Source of the DNA: Nitrospirota bacterium
Lineage (GTDB): Bacteria > Nitrospirota > UBA9217
Direction: 5' to 3'
Assembly: GCA_020052615.1 (NCBI GenBank)
Contig: JAGVOT010000126.1
Span: forward strand, 1-35,017
Length of the DNA: 35,017 nucleotides
Under the pieces are notes generated by a model. That model was given only the letters and a program-made list of their open reading frames with translations. It did not search any database and was not told the origin of the DNA. Both the position numbers and the translations under genes were made by a program. Positions within the stretch are counted from its first letter, which is position 1. The number at the start of each line of letters is the position of its first letter. Of the stretch, positions 25,482 through 34,706 are shown piece by piece.

Positions 25482-25510
25482 AGCCTCCGCTTTCGAGCGG
25501 AGGCTTTTTT
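25482..25510 (+). terminator. Rho-independent terminator after katG
   Basis: AGCCTCCGC (25482-25490) pairs with GCGGAGGCT (25497-25505), 6-nt loop, T6. It lies 150 bp after the katG stop; the intervening stretch has a 12-bp palindrome CGCTCCGGAGCG (25421-25432) but no gene. Confidence 0.9.
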
Positions 25511-25905
25511 CTACGTTCACCACGTCTTGCGTTCGTGGCGAAACGCTTGCTGACAATTAATTAAAGAAGGGAAGAATAGAAGATGCTAAGGAGGGGACTT
25601 AAAGGGTTTAGTCTGGCTTAACTTGCAAAAGCATGATCTATCGGCTGCCCTTGTGGAACAACGGCTACATAGAGCATGATGCTGGGGCGATCAGGACGGC
25701 CATTGATCTTTCTGAGCTGGTCGAGCCTCGTAGAGATTTGGATCGTTGGAAAAGAGGTAAGAGCATTTGTCGGTTGATTTGCTTGCAACATGCCCTGTAT
25801 GTAACGTTAATATGTTTATGAGAATAGTTATAGAAGGCAAGGAAAATCAAGGAGTGTTTGGCGGATTGTTGGCGGCAACGCGATGGCAGCAATCCTTTTT
25901 GCCGG
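25511..25905. other. AT-richer non-coding stretch
   Basis: No frame here has coding character: short ORFs lack ribosome-binding sites and their codon use does not fit the neighbours. Base composition is visibly more AT-rich than the surrounding genes. One hairpin (TTC-A-CCACG / CGTGG-C-GAA, 25516-25542) follows the katG terminator. An isolated AAGGAGGGG (25588-25597) is not followed by a convincing gene. It may be the remnant of a decayed gene or an old insertion boundary; no terminal repeats or tRNA are seen. Confidence 0.5.
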
Positions 25906-25934
25906 TTGCGGTTTTCTTCGGGATTGTGTAAGAT
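25906..25934 (+). promoter_or_regulatory. Promoter candidate for the dppBC-type genes
   Basis: TTGCGG (25906-25911), 17-bp spacer, TAAGAT (25929-25934). ATG 25946 follows 11 bp after the hexamer, so the leader would be only about 5 nt and lacks a Shine-Dalgarno. Confidence 0.45.
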
Positions 25935-25945
25935 TTCGGTTAATC

Positions 25946-26881
25946 ATGTTTTTTTACATCGCCAAACGGGTCCTCCTGTTCATCCCCACGCTCCTCGGGA
26001 TCACGCTCATCACCTTCCTTTTGATGCAGGCCCTCCCCGGCGACCCGGTGCAGGGGATGGCCGGAGAGCGCGCGAATCCCGAGACCCTCGCAAGGATCCG
26101 GGCCGAACTGGGCGCTGACCGGCCGCTTCCGCTGCAGTACCTCGGCTACCTCAAGCTGCTTGTCCAGGGAGAGCTCGGCAGGTCGTACTACACGAACCGG
26201 AAGGTCAGCGACGATCTCCTTCAAAAGTTCCCGAACACCCTCAAGCTCGCGGTGACCGCCATCCTCTTCGCCTCGCTGGGCGGCATACTCTTGGGGACAC
26301 TGTCTGCGGTCAAGCGCGGAACCGTCTGGGACAAGGTCGCTTCGGTCATCTCCGTCGGCGGCATTTCGATCCCCGTGTTCTGGCTGGGGCTTACGCTCAT
26401 GCTCATCTTCGCGCTCTACCTGCGCTGGCTGCCGCCGTCCGGCATGGGGAACGGGGCATTCGCTTACCTTATCCTGCCGGCAATGACCCTCGGCGCCTAC
26501 TCGCTGGCCTACATCTCCCGCATCACCCGCTCATCGATGATCGACTCGCTCTCGCAGCCCTACATCGCAACGGCACGGGCCAAGGGCCTGTCGCAGACCA
26601 CCGTCATTGCAAAGCATGCCTTAAAAAACTCGCTCATCCCGATCGTGACCATTATCGGCCTTGATCTCGGCTCGTATCTCAACGGCGCGGTGCTGACCGA
26701 AACGATCTTCGGCTGGGACGGCATCGGCAGATATGCCCTCGACGGCATCTTGAAGCGGGACTATCCCGTCATCATGGGCGTCGTGCTCTTCGGAGCCGTT
26801 GTCTTCGTCGCCATGAACCTCCTGGTTGACATCACCTATCGCTACCTCGATCCCCGGGTCCGGGTACCGGGCACGGAATAG
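25946..26881 (+). CDS. Peptide/nickel-type ABC transporter permease (DppB family)
   Basis: 311-residue inner-membrane permease. N-terminus YIAKRVLLFIPTLLGITLITFLLMQALPGDP is the hallmark of the DppB/OppB/NikB group, followed by a periplasmic loop (ELGADRPLPLQYLGYL), LGRSYYTNRKVSDDLL, and the cytoplasmic EAA loop with YIATARAKGLSQTTVIAKHALKNSLIP. C-terminal helix and RYLDPRVR end are typical. ATG 25946 is chosen over upstream frame that lacks support. It pairs with the DppC-type gene 4 bp downstream. No binding protein or ATPase gene is adjacent, so the substrate (peptide, nickel or other) is unknown. Confidence 0.92.
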   Translation: MFFYIAKRVLLFIPTLLGITLITFLLMQALPGDPVQGMAGERANPETLARIRAELGADRPLPLQYLGYLKLLVQGELGRSYYTNRKVSDDLLQKFPNTLKLAVTAILFASLGGILLGTLSAVKRGTVWDKVASVISVGGISIPVFWLGLTLMLIFALYLRWLPPSGMGNGAFAYLILPAMTLGAYSLAYISRITRSSMIDSLSQPYIATARAKGLSQTTVIAKHALKNSLIPIVTIIGLDLGSYLNGAVLTETIFGWDGIGRYALDGILKRDYPVIMGVVLFGAVVFVAMNLLVDITYRYLDPRVRVPGTE

Positions 26882-26885
26882 TCTT

Positions 26886-27722
26886 ATGACAGACAACCCT
26901 ATCCTGCGGGATATCAGATCGAACAAGCTGGTGCTGGCGGCGGCCGTCGTGCTGGCGCTGCTTCTAGCAACCGCGGTCATGGGACCGCTGTTCGTTCCCT
27001 ACGACCCGCTCGCCATGGACCTGGACAGCCTCCGGCAGCCTCCAAGCAGCTCGCACCTCCTGGGTACGGACAGCAAGGGTAGGGACATCCTTTCCCGCAT
27101 CGTTCATGGCGCGCGCGTCTCGCTGGCGGTCGGCATTGCGGCGTCGCTTTTTTCTCTCTGCATCGGGACCTTTGCGGGACTTATGGCCGGCTACTTCGGC
27201 GGAAAGGTCGACCTGGTCCTGTCCCAGGTGTTCGACATCTTTCTCGCCTTTCCCAGCCTCCTCCTTGCCATCGGGATCAGCGCGGTCATGCCGCCGGGCC
27301 TTGCGTCGGCCATGCTCGCCATCACGATCGTCAGCTGGGCCGGGTTCGCCCGCCTCGTGCGCGGTCTCACCCTCTCCCTCAAAGAGCAGACCTATGTCGA
27401 GGCCTCGGCTGCCATCGGCGCCAGCACCGGGCGGATACTCTTCCGGCACATCCTGCCCAACGCACTGCCGCTGCTGCTGGTGGCAGGCAGCCTTCGCGTG
27501 GGAGGTTTCATCCTGCTCGAGGCGTCCCTCTCGTTCCTTGGACTCGGCGTCCAGCCGCCGACGCCCACGTGGGGGTCCATGATCAGCTTGAACAGGATGT
27601 ATATCAATTCCGCGCCCTGGATGGTCATATTCCCCGGACTCGCCATCAGCATTACCGTGATCTCCTTCAATATCCTGGGTGATTTCCTCCGGGACAAGCT
27701 CGATCCGCGGTTTCAGGGGTAA
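26886..27722 (+). CDS. Peptide/nickel-type ABC transporter permease (DppC family)
   Basis: 278-residue partner permease. Short N-terminal OppC_N segment (first helix ~17-40, then PYDPLAMDLDSLRQPPSSSHLLGTDSKGRDILSRIVHGAR region, with the family LGTDxxGRD motif), five further helices, EAA loop (YVEASAAIGASTGRILFRHILPNALP), and a conserved end (LNILGDFLRDKLDPR-like: FNILGDFLRDKLDP). It starts 4 bp after the DppB-type stop, and rsmA starts 14 bp after its own stop, so the three are probably one transcript. The rest of the transporter must be encoded elsewhere. Confidence 0.92.
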   Translation: MTDNPILRDIRSNKLVLAAAVVLALLLATAVMGPLFVPYDPLAMDLDSLRQPPSSSHLLGTDSKGRDILSRIVHGARVSLAVGIAASLFSLCIGTFAGLMAGYFGGKVDLVLSQVFDIFLAFPSLLLAIGISAVMPPGLASAMLAITIVSWAGFARLVRGLTLSLKEQTYVEASAAIGASTGRILFRHILPNALPLLLVAGSLRVGGFILLEASLSFLGLGVQPPTPTWGSMISLNRMYINSAPWMVIFPGLAISITVISFNILGDFLRDKLDPRFQG

Positions 27723-27736
27723 ACAGTATCTATACT

Positions 27737-28552
27737 ATGAGCATCGAAAATCTCTATCCCAAAAAATCGCTCGGCCAGAACTTCCTGAAGGACCCTCATT
27801 ATCTCGGGAAGATCGTCGACGCCGCGCAAGTCGGGCCCCGGGACCAGGTGATCGAGATCGGTCCGGGGCTGGGCCATCTGACAAGAGCCCTTGCGGACAC
27901 CGGATGCAAGCTGTTGATCCTTGAGCTGGACGACCGTCTCATCCCGCGCCTTCATGATGAGTTCGCCTCCCGCCCCATGATCCAGGTCGTTCATGCCGAC
28001 GCTTTGGAGTATGATTACAGCGGACTTTCCGGTACCTGGAAGGTCGTCGCCAATCTTCCCTATTATATATCAACCGCCATCATCCAGAAGCTCGTCGCGC
28101 AGCGCGGCCGGTTCACCACCCTCACCTTGATGCTCCAGAAAGAGGTTGCCGAGCGCATCGCCGCCGATCCGGGTGGAAAGGAATACGGATTCCTGTCCGT
28201 GCTGGTGCAATACGCGGCGGTGCCCCGCCTTGAATTCTCCGTGCCTGCCGGCGCGTTCACGCCGAGACCGAAGGTGGACTCGACGGTCCTGACCCTGACC
28301 ATGCGCGAGCGGCCGGAAACCGTCGCGATCGATGAAGCGCTGTTTCTGCGCGTGATCAAGGCGGCCTTTTCCCAGCGGCGGAAGACGCTCCGGAACTCGC
28401 TGGGCCAGCTGGGCTATCCCGGCGAGCTGATGGGCGCGGTGAAAGAGGGGACGGGGATCGACCTGGGCCGACGCGCAGAGACCCTGAGCGTTCCCGAGTT
28501 CTGCCGGCTGGCGAATTTCTTCAGCAGCAAACACAACAAGACCACGGGATAA
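27737..28552 (+). CDS. rsmA: 16S rRNA (adenine1518-N6/adenine1519-N6)-dimethyltransferase RsmA (KsgA)
   Basis: 271 residues. It dimethylates two adenines near the 3' end of 16S rRNA late in small-subunit assembly. Seen: KKSLGQNFLKDP, SAM motif I EIGPGLGHLT, acidic LILELDD, catalytic NLPYYIST, FTPRPKVDSTVL and C-terminal FSQRRKTLRNSL. Length is typical. It lies 14 bp after the permease gene; no Shine-Dalgarno is visible, and translation may be coupled. The gap after it holds a dispersed repeat and then the gmhA promoter. Confidence 0.96.
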   Translation: MSIENLYPKKSLGQNFLKDPHYLGKIVDAAQVGPRDQVIEIGPGLGHLTRALADTGCKLLILELDDRLIPRLHDEFASRPMIQVVHADALEYDYSGLSGTWKVVANLPYYISTAIIQKLVAQRGRFTTLTLMLQKEVAERIAADPGGKEYGFLSVLVQYAAVPRLEFSVPAGAFTPRPKVDSTVLTLTMRERPETVAIDEALFLRVIKAAFSQRRKTLRNSLGQLGYPGELMGAVKEGTGIDLGRRAETLSVPEFCRLANFFSSKHNKTTG

Positions 28553-28600
28553 TCGCTCTCAGCATGGGACCGGTGCAGCTTCGAAGAAGAGTATTAAGTT

Positions 28601-28717
28601 CATTACGCCACCGAGATCGCCCAGAACGCCGGGAAAGGCGAGAATCCTTATAGCATGGCTTTTCTCCGTGCTCTCTGTGTACTCGCTTAGAAGCGCCTGC
28701 TTTTGGCTGTGGCAAAT
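28601..28717. repeat. Dispersed CTCTGTG-type inverted repeat, copy D
   Basis: A degenerate left arm (28601-28642, CGCCACCGAGATCGCC) faces a right arm (28658-28717) with TTTTCTCCGTGCTCTCTGTG followed by the GAAGCGCCTGCTTTTGGC extension shared with copy B. It lies between rsmA and the gmhA promoter. Confidence 0.6.
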
Positions 28718-28733
28718 TGATATTAACTATACC

Positions 28734-28761
28734 TTGACATTTCCCGGTCGTATTTTATAAT
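28734..28761 (+). promoter_or_regulatory. Consensus sigma70 promoter of gmhA
   Basis: TTGACA (28734-28739) and TATAAT (28756-28761), both perfect, with a 16-bp spacer. The ~20-nt leader contains GGAGAG just before ATG 28788. It is the closest match to consensus in the window. Confidence 0.85.
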
Positions 28762-28787
28762 ACTGCAGCAATTTCAGCGGAGAGAGC

Positions 28788-29366
28788 ATGAATGAAGCGG
28801 TGATCAGGATATTCGAGGAAGGGGCGCGGGTCAAGGTCGCCTTCGCGAAAGAGAACGCAGACCGGATCGTTGAGGTCGTGCATCTCATCGCACGGACCTT
28901 CCGAGAAGGCCACAAGGTGATCCTCTTCGGGAACGGCGGGAGCGCCACCGACGCATCCCATATCGCCGCTGAGTTCGTAAACCGCTTCCTCATCGACCGG
29001 CCTCCGCTCCCCGCCATCGCTCTGAACACCGACATCGCCGTGCTCACCAGCATCAGCAATGATTTCGGCTATGACCAGATATTCTCCAAGCAGCTCTCCG
29101 CCCTGGGGCATGAAGGAGATGTGGTCATCGGCATCAGCACCAGCGGCAATTCGCCGAACGTCATCAAGGCGCTGGACGTTGCCAGAAAGAACGGCATGAA
29201 GACCGTCGTTCTCACCGGCGGCACCGGCGGCAAGATGACCAGCATTGCAGACTACACCTTCGTCGTCCCCTCAAGACATACCCCCCATATCCAGGAGACG
29301 CACATAACCCTGGGCCATATCCTCTGTCAGCTGGTGGACGAGGAGCTCTTCGGCGGTAACCGGTGA
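28788..29366 (+). CDS. gmhA: Sedoheptulose-7-phosphate isomerase GmhA
   Basis: 192-residue SIS-domain enzyme making D-glycero-D-manno-heptose 7-phosphate for the LPS inner core. Seen: FGNGGSATDASHIAAEF, NDFGYDQIFSKQL, ISTSGNSPNVIKAL, and ETHITLGHILCQLVD, whose Glu and His residues form the zinc/catalytic site. Length is normal for GmhA. GGAGAG precedes the ATG and the upstream promoter is perfect. It implies a heptose-containing envelope polysaccharide, hence a Gram-negative cell. A DHS-like gene follows 4 bp downstream and is surely cotranscribed. Confidence 0.95.
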   Translation: MNEAVIRIFEEGARVKVAFAKENADRIVEVVHLIARTFREGHKVILFGNGGSATDASHIAAEFVNRFLIDRPPLPAIALNTDIAVLTSISNDFGYDQIFSKQLSALGHEGDVVIGISTSGNSPNVIKALDVARKNGMKTVVLTGGTGGKMTSIADYTFVVPSRHTPHIQETHITLGHILCQLVDEELFGGNR

Positions 29367-29370
29367 GCCC

Positions 29371-30306
29371 ATGAAGACCTTCGACCCCTCAAAGATCAAG
29401 ACCTATTCCCTCAAGGGCCGGGCCAGCAAGGTCCGCATCGACGAGCTCGCCTCGCCGCACAGGAAAGGCGCATCGTTCAAGGACTTCTTTTCCTCCCTCC
29501 CGAACATCCTTGCCGCCAGGGACATCAAGGATGTCGCCGCGGCCATTGTCCAGGCGCGAAGAGACGGGCGTCCGGTCATGCTCGGCATGGGCGCTCATCC
29601 CATCAAGGTAGGCCTCACGCCGGTCATCATCGATCTCATGGAGCGCGGATCCATTACGAGCCTTTCGCTGAACGGCGCCGGGATCATTCATGATTTCGAA
29701 CTTGCATTCATCGGGCAGACCTCTGAGGACGTTGACCGGGAGATCCTGTCCGGGGCTTTCGGGATGGCCGAAGAGACGGGCAGCATGATAAACAACGCGG
29801 TCAGGGACGGGAACGGAAAGGGACTGGGCATCGGCGAGGCGGTGGGCAGGCTGGTCCAGGACGGCGAGTTCCCCTACAAGAGCAAAAGCCTCCTGGCGGC
29901 GGGCAGCAGGCTCGGCATCCCGGTGACCGTGCATATCGCCATCGGGACCGACATCATCCATATGCATCCGACCTTCGACGCCAGGGCCACGGGCGAGGCG
30001 GCGGGCAGGGACTTTCAGAAGTTCTGCTCCCTTGTCGCGGACCTCGAAGGAGGTGTCTACTGCAATCTCGGTTCGGCGGTCCTGCTGCCCGAGATCTTCC
30101 TCAAGGCCGTTACCCTCAGCCGGAACCTCGGCCACACGCTCAAGCACTTTACCACGGTGAACATGGACTTCATCCAGCACTACCGGCCGAACGCCAACGT
30201 AGTCCGCCGGCCTACCCACGGCGGCGGCAAAGGTTTCGCCCTCACCGGCCACCACGAGATCATGCTACCCCTCCTCGCCGCAGCGATCACTGAGTTATCC
30301 TCGTAA
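29371..30306 (+). CDS. Deoxyhypusine-synthase-like protein
   Basis: 311 residues, no signal peptide. The NAD-binding pattern resembles deoxyhypusine synthase (DHS): VMLGMGAHPIKVGL, SLNGAGIIHDFELAFIG (compare the archaeal DHS pattern of Gly-Ala-x-x-x-His-Asp), VHIAIGTDIIHMHP, VYCNLGSAVLLPE and a final TGHHEIMLPLLAAAITE corresponding to the DHS C-terminal PLL segment. A Lys in GGGKGF is a candidate for the enzyme-intermediate lysine; this alignment is by eye. Bacteria lack eIF5A, so the substrate must be another amine acceptor: bacterial DHS homologues are known to act in polyamine (homospermidine-type) chemistry. Tight linkage to gmhA (4 bp) is intriguing but unexplained. Confidence 0.72.
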   Translation: MKTFDPSKIKTYSLKGRASKVRIDELASPHRKGASFKDFFSSLPNILAARDIKDVAAAIVQARRDGRPVMLGMGAHPIKVGLTPVIIDLMERGSITSLSLNGAGIIHDFELAFIGQTSEDVDREILSGAFGMAEETGSMINNAVRDGNGKGLGIGEAVGRLVQDGEFPYKSKSLLAAGSRLGIPVTVHIAIGTDIIHMHPTFDARATGEAAGRDFQKFCSLVADLEGGVYCNLGSAVLLPEIFLKAVTLSRNLGHTLKHFTTVNMDFIQHYRPNANVVRRPTHGGGKGFALTGHHEIMLPLLAAAITELSS

Positions 30307-30426
30307 TCTCGCCGTTGTCTCTCCCGATGTAAATATTTTCCGCCAATTCTTCTCAAGTCGCTGCACGGACAGGCCTTCTTTGTTACAAATGGCCACGAAG
30401 CTGGCATCGGAGACCCCCGACAGCAT
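30295..30426 (-). CDS. Possible 43-aa small protein or gene remnant
   Basis: A minus-strand frame (ATG 30424-30426, stop 30295-30297) overlaps the 3' end of the DHS-like gene by 12 bp. The first ~35 residues (MLSGVSDASFVAICNKEGLS, VQRLEKNWRKIFTSGE) look protein-like, with GC-rich third positions. No Shine-Dalgarno precedes it. It lies between two convergent genes with no terminator in view. It may be a real small protein or the tail of a lost gene. I do not recognise it. Confidence 0.3.
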   Translation of the reverse strand: MLSGVSDASFVAICNKEGLSVQRLEKNWRKIFTSGETTARLRG

Positions 30427-30473
30427 ACAGAGGTGGGTTTATATCAGGACTGCTTGAGGCACGGACGGGCAGA

Positions 30474-31577
<1,104 letters not shown>

Positions 31578-32456
31578 TCAGTCGATCTTCCGGTAGACCG
31601 TTGAGGTGAGCCGCCGGAGCGGCAGAGTGAAACCGTGGATGCTCTCGGAATGTCCCAGGAACAGATATCCATTCGTCTTCAGCACCTTGCAGAAACGGCT
31701 GATCAGCTGCTCCTGCGTCTTGCGGTCAAAATAGATGATGACGTTCCGGCAAAAGATCATGTCCAGCGGTTCGGCGAACGAAAAGGCCTCTTCCATGAGG
31801 TTCAGCCGCCTGAACTGCACGATCGACCGCAGCGCAGGTCCGATCCGTACGATGCCCTTGCCCGGGTCCTTGCTGCGGAGAAGGTATTGCTGCTTCAACG
31901 CCAGCGGGACAGCGGCCACTCGCTCGGCATCGTAGACCGCTTCCCTGGCGCGATCGAGCACTTTTGTGGAAATATCGGTAGCAAGGATCGAGAAGCGGAA
32001 CGACGGATGGTGAACGGCGAAATCCGAAAGCACCATGGCAAGCGTGTACGGCTCTTCACCCGTTGAACAGCCGGCGCTCCAGACGGAAAACGGCTTGTCG
32101 CTCCCTTTGGACCGCTCCCGTTCCTCGACGAATTCGGGAAGGATCGTTTGTACCAGATAGTGAAAGTGGACAGGCTCCCGGAAAAAATCCGTTTTGTTCG
32201 TGGTCACCGCGTCGAGCATGTGGACCAGTTCGTCCCGCCCGCCTTCGCCGAGAACATGATCGTAGTAGTCCCGGAAGTTCGATATTCCCAGGATCCGCAG
32301 CCGCTTCTGCAGCCGCGCCTCGAGCATGATCTTCTTGCTCGGCGGCATCTTGATGCCGCATTGGCCGATAATGAATTCGCTGAAGCGGCTGAACTCCGCC
32401 TGCGTCATGGGTTTCGCTGCCCCGGTTATAAAGGTCTTAGGTTCCATGGGTTGCAT
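31578..32456 (-). CDS. cheR: Chemotaxis protein methyltransferase CheR
   Basis: 292 residues from ATG 32456 (an ATG at 32447 is an alternative; both overlap the 3' end of the MCP gene, giving ~11-20 bp of coupling). N-terminal helical CheR_N domain ([25 protein letters not shown] region) precedes the SAM-dependent domain: [29 protein letters not shown]. No C-terminal receptor-tethering or TPR extension. It methylates glutamates of the two MCPs encoded upstream. An in-frame extension to 32501 lies wholly inside the MCP gene and is not used. Confidence 0.95.
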   Translation of the reverse strand: MQPMEPKTFITGAAKPMTQAEFSRFSEFIIGQCGIKMPPSKKIMLEARLQKRLRILGISNFRDYYDHVLGEGGRDELVHMLDAVTTNKTDFFREPVHFHYLVQTILPEFVEERERSKGSDKPFSVWSAGCSTGEEPYTLAMVLSDFAVHHPSFRFSILATDISTKVLDRAREAVYDAERVAAVPLALKQQYLLRSKDPGKGIVRIGPALRSIVQFRRLNLMEEAFSFAEPLDMIFCRNVIIYFDRKTQEQLISRFCKVLKTNGYLFLGHSESIHGFTLPLRRLTSTVYRKID

Positions 32457-34002
32457 GCGGGAGGAATTCCCCTGAGGCCCGCTTCGACAGGGGCCCCGCA
32501 CCGCTCTCGGCGACCCTGAAAAAAGCGATCGTCGTCTTCAGCTGTTCCGCCTGCGCGGCAAGCTCCTCGGCCGTGGTTGCGATCTCCTCGGTGGCTCCCG
32601 CGTTCTGCTGAACGACCTGGTTCAATTGCTGGATCGCGTTGCTGATCTGGTCCGTACCGCTGGTCTGCTCCCTGCTTGCGACGCTGATCTCCTGCACCAG
32701 TTCGGCCGTTCTCTGGATGTCGGGAACAAGCTGGGCAAGCATGGTGCCGGCGTTTTCAGCTATCCTGACGCTTGAGGCGGAAAGTTTGCTGATCTCGGCG
32801 GCAGCGATCTGGCTCCGCTCCGCCAGTTTTCGCACTTCCGCCGCCACCACGGCGAATCCCCTGCCGTGCTCTCCTGCCCGAGCGGCCTCGATGGCGGCAT
32901 TGAGCGCCAGCAGGTTCGTCTGGCGGGCGATCTCCTCGATGATCGAGATCCTGGACGCGATGTTCTTCATGGCGGCCACGGCCTCAGCCACGGCCAGACC
33001 GCTGTCGGTGGCATTCGTTGCGGACTGGAGAGCGATCTTCTCGGTCTGCGCGGCATTGTCCGCGTTCTGCTTGATGGTCGCGCTCATCTCTTCGATGGAG
33101 GAGGAGGCCTCCTCGGTCGATGCCGCCTGCTCCGTCGTTCCCTGGGACAGTGCACCGGCGCCGACGGACAATTGGTCGCTCCCGGACGCGACGTTATGCG
33201 CAGCCGACTTAACGGACACGACGACGGTCCGCAGCTTCTCGACCATGTTCTTCATGGCGATCAGCAGCTGACCCATCTCGTCCCTTCCCCAAGCGGAGAT
33301 CGACACGTCCAGGTTCCCTGCGGCAAGTTCCGTAGCTACCTTCATGCCCTTGCTGATCGGGATCGTGATGCTCCGTGTGATCATTACGGCGATGACAATG
33401 CCAAGGATGATGGCAACGCCGCCTGTCATATAAAGGGTTGCCTGCACGTTCCGGGCTGTATCCACGTTCCCCCGGGAAAGGACCTGTGCCTCGGCGGCCA
33501 TTTCCTTTCGGAACACAGCCACCTTGTCGACCAGCTGAGTTGCCGCCCCATCCACCGGGACCATGATGCGGTTCCCCGCTGATGTGCCCTCATCGATGTA
33601 CACGCCGGCCATGCGTTTTCCCATGCCGAAAAAATTGTCGAAGAGCGTCTCAAGCGCGGCGATCTCCCGGACCCCTTTGCTATTCTTCTCTTTGGCGAAC
33701 CTTTCGCGAAGCGTTGCCGCACCCTGCCGAAATCCTGCGGCCGCTTCTTCCGCCTCCCGCAGGCCTTTCGGATCGCGCGTCGCGGCAACGTCGGTGAGGA
33801 ACTGCTGTGTCTGCGCGACATTGAACGCCATGTTCTCGGCAAGCAAGGCACGGGGAAGCCGCTCATCGGCGAGCTGACGGGAATTGCGTTCCATCTTCCT
33901 GACCGAGATGCTGGTAAACAGTTCGGCAATCCCGAACACGGCCAGCACGATCCCGAAGCCGATGAACAGCCGCATCCCGATCTTGAAATCGCCTAATTTC
34001 AT
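32437..34002 (-). CDS. Methyl-accepting chemotaxis protein
   Basis: 521-residue chemoreceptor. First membrane helix ~9-30, a helical periplasmic four-helix-bundle-type sensor (~31-185), second membrane helix ~190-210 ([16 protein letters not shown]), HAMP (~212-265), and a cytoplasmic coiled coil with the highly conserved tip [28 protein letters not shown] (key Glu-Ile-Ala then Asn-Ala-Ala-Ile-Glu-Ala) that binds CheA/CheW. The C-terminus has no NWETF-type pentapeptide. Weak Shine-Dalgarno (GGGCGGA). It ends inside the cheR start and follows cheW by 77 bp. Ligand unknown. Confidence 0.94.
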   Translation of the reverse strand: MKLGDFKIGMRLFIGFGIVLAVFGIAELFTSISVRKMERNSRQLADERLPRALLAENMAFNVAQTQQFLTDVAATRDPKGLREAEEAAAGFRQGAATLRERFAKEKNSKGVREIAALETLFDNFFGMGKRMAGVYIDEGTSAGNRIMVPVDGAATQLVDKVAVFRKEMAAEAQVLSRGNVDTARNVQATLYMTGGVAIILGIVIAVMITRSITIPISKGMKVATELAAGNLDVSISAWGRDEMGQLLIAMKNMVEKLRTVVVSVKSAAHNVASGSDQLSVGAGALSQGTTEQAASTEEASSSIEEMSATIKQNADNAAQTEKIALQSATNATDSGLAVAEAVAAMKNIASRISIIEEIARQTNLLALNAAIEAARAGEHGRGFAVVAAEVRKLAERSQIAAAEISKLSASSVRIAENAGTMLAQLVPDIQRTAELVQEISVASREQTSGTDQISNAIQQLNQVVQQNAGATEEIATTAEELAAQAEQLKTTIAFFRVAESGAGPLSKRASGEFLPHATHGT

Positions 34003-34079
34003 ACGTCAAGTCCGCCCTTTTCCATCGTTCCACAAGACAGATGGCAACACGAACCGCCGGGGCCCGGCCGCAAGCGGAT

Positions 34080-34580
34080 CTACGACGCGGCTGGGGATAT
34101 GTCTTCCTGCTTCACCAGGGCAAGTTCATCGGACGAGAACACCTTGTCGATGTCCAGGATGATGATGAAACGGTCGTCCCGTTTTCCCATGCCCTTGATG
34201 AACTCGGTCTTGAGCTTTGTCCCGATCTTGGGCGCCGGTGCAATGCTCCCCGGCTCGAGGTCCAGCACCTCCTGTACCGAATCGGCCAGGGCGCCCAGGA
34301 TCGTCGTATCGTTTTCCACCGTTACTTCGGTGATGATGATGCAGGTGTTCACGCTGCTCTCGGTCTTTGTCATGCCGAATTTGAGGCGCAGGTCAACCAC
34401 CGGCACCACGCTCCCGCGCAGGTTGATCACGCCCCGCATGAACTCCGGGGTCCGCGGCACCTTGGTCACGGTGGTGAAATCAAGGACCTCACGGACCTTT
34501 GTGATGTCCAGTGCGAACACCTCGTCGGCCAGCTTAAAGGTCAGGAACTGTGTTGTTTCACTGGTAGATGTAACTGTCAT
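34080..34580 (-). CDS. cheW: Chemotaxis coupling protein CheW
   Basis: 166 residues linking receptors to CheA. Seen: QFLTFKLADEVFALDITKVREVL, RTPEFMRGVINLRGSVVPVVDLR (key Asn-Leu-Arg-Gly), DRFIIILDIDKVF. ATG 34580 is supported by AAGGAGG 6-7 nt upstream; a longer frame from 34661 runs through a repeat. The SD is embedded in an A8GGAGG run. Between MCP genes on the minus strand, it belongs to the operon MCP-CheW-MCP-CheR-CheB. No unusual insert is visible in the CheW fold. Confidence 0.95.
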   Translation of the reverse strand: MTVTSTSETTQFLTFKLADEVFALDITKVREVLDFTTVTKVPRTPEFMRGVINLRGSVVPVVDLRLKFGMTKTESSVNTCIIITEVTVENDTTILGALADSVQEVLDLEPGSIAPAPKIGTKLKTEFIKGMGKRDDRFIIILDIDKVFSSDELALVKQEDISPAAS

Positions 34581-34600
34581 GGCAGCCTCCTTTTTTTTAA

Positions 34601-34706
34601 CTTCGCGAAGGTAAAAAGCTAGGAAGACCGGAAGGTAGGTTAAGGAGGAAACTTCTTTCAACTCCTGCTTATCCTCTTACCTTCTTACCCTCCTACTTTC
34701 CTGCTT
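34601..34706. repeat. Purine/pyrimidine inverted repeat upstream of cheW
   Basis: Left side (34601-34652) begins with the palindrome CTTCGCGAAG and continues purine-rich (AGCTAGGAAG, GGAAGGTAGG, TAAGGAGG). The right side (34657-34706) is its pyrimidine-rich mirror (CTTATCCTCTTACC, TTCTTACCCTCC, TACTTTCC). It could fold into a long imperfect hairpin in the cheW leader. Different in sequence from copies A-D. Confidence 0.5.

Noticed and set aside
25633-25892. Short frames in the AT-richer gap
   Set aside because: No start signals, no fitting codon use; treated as non-coding.
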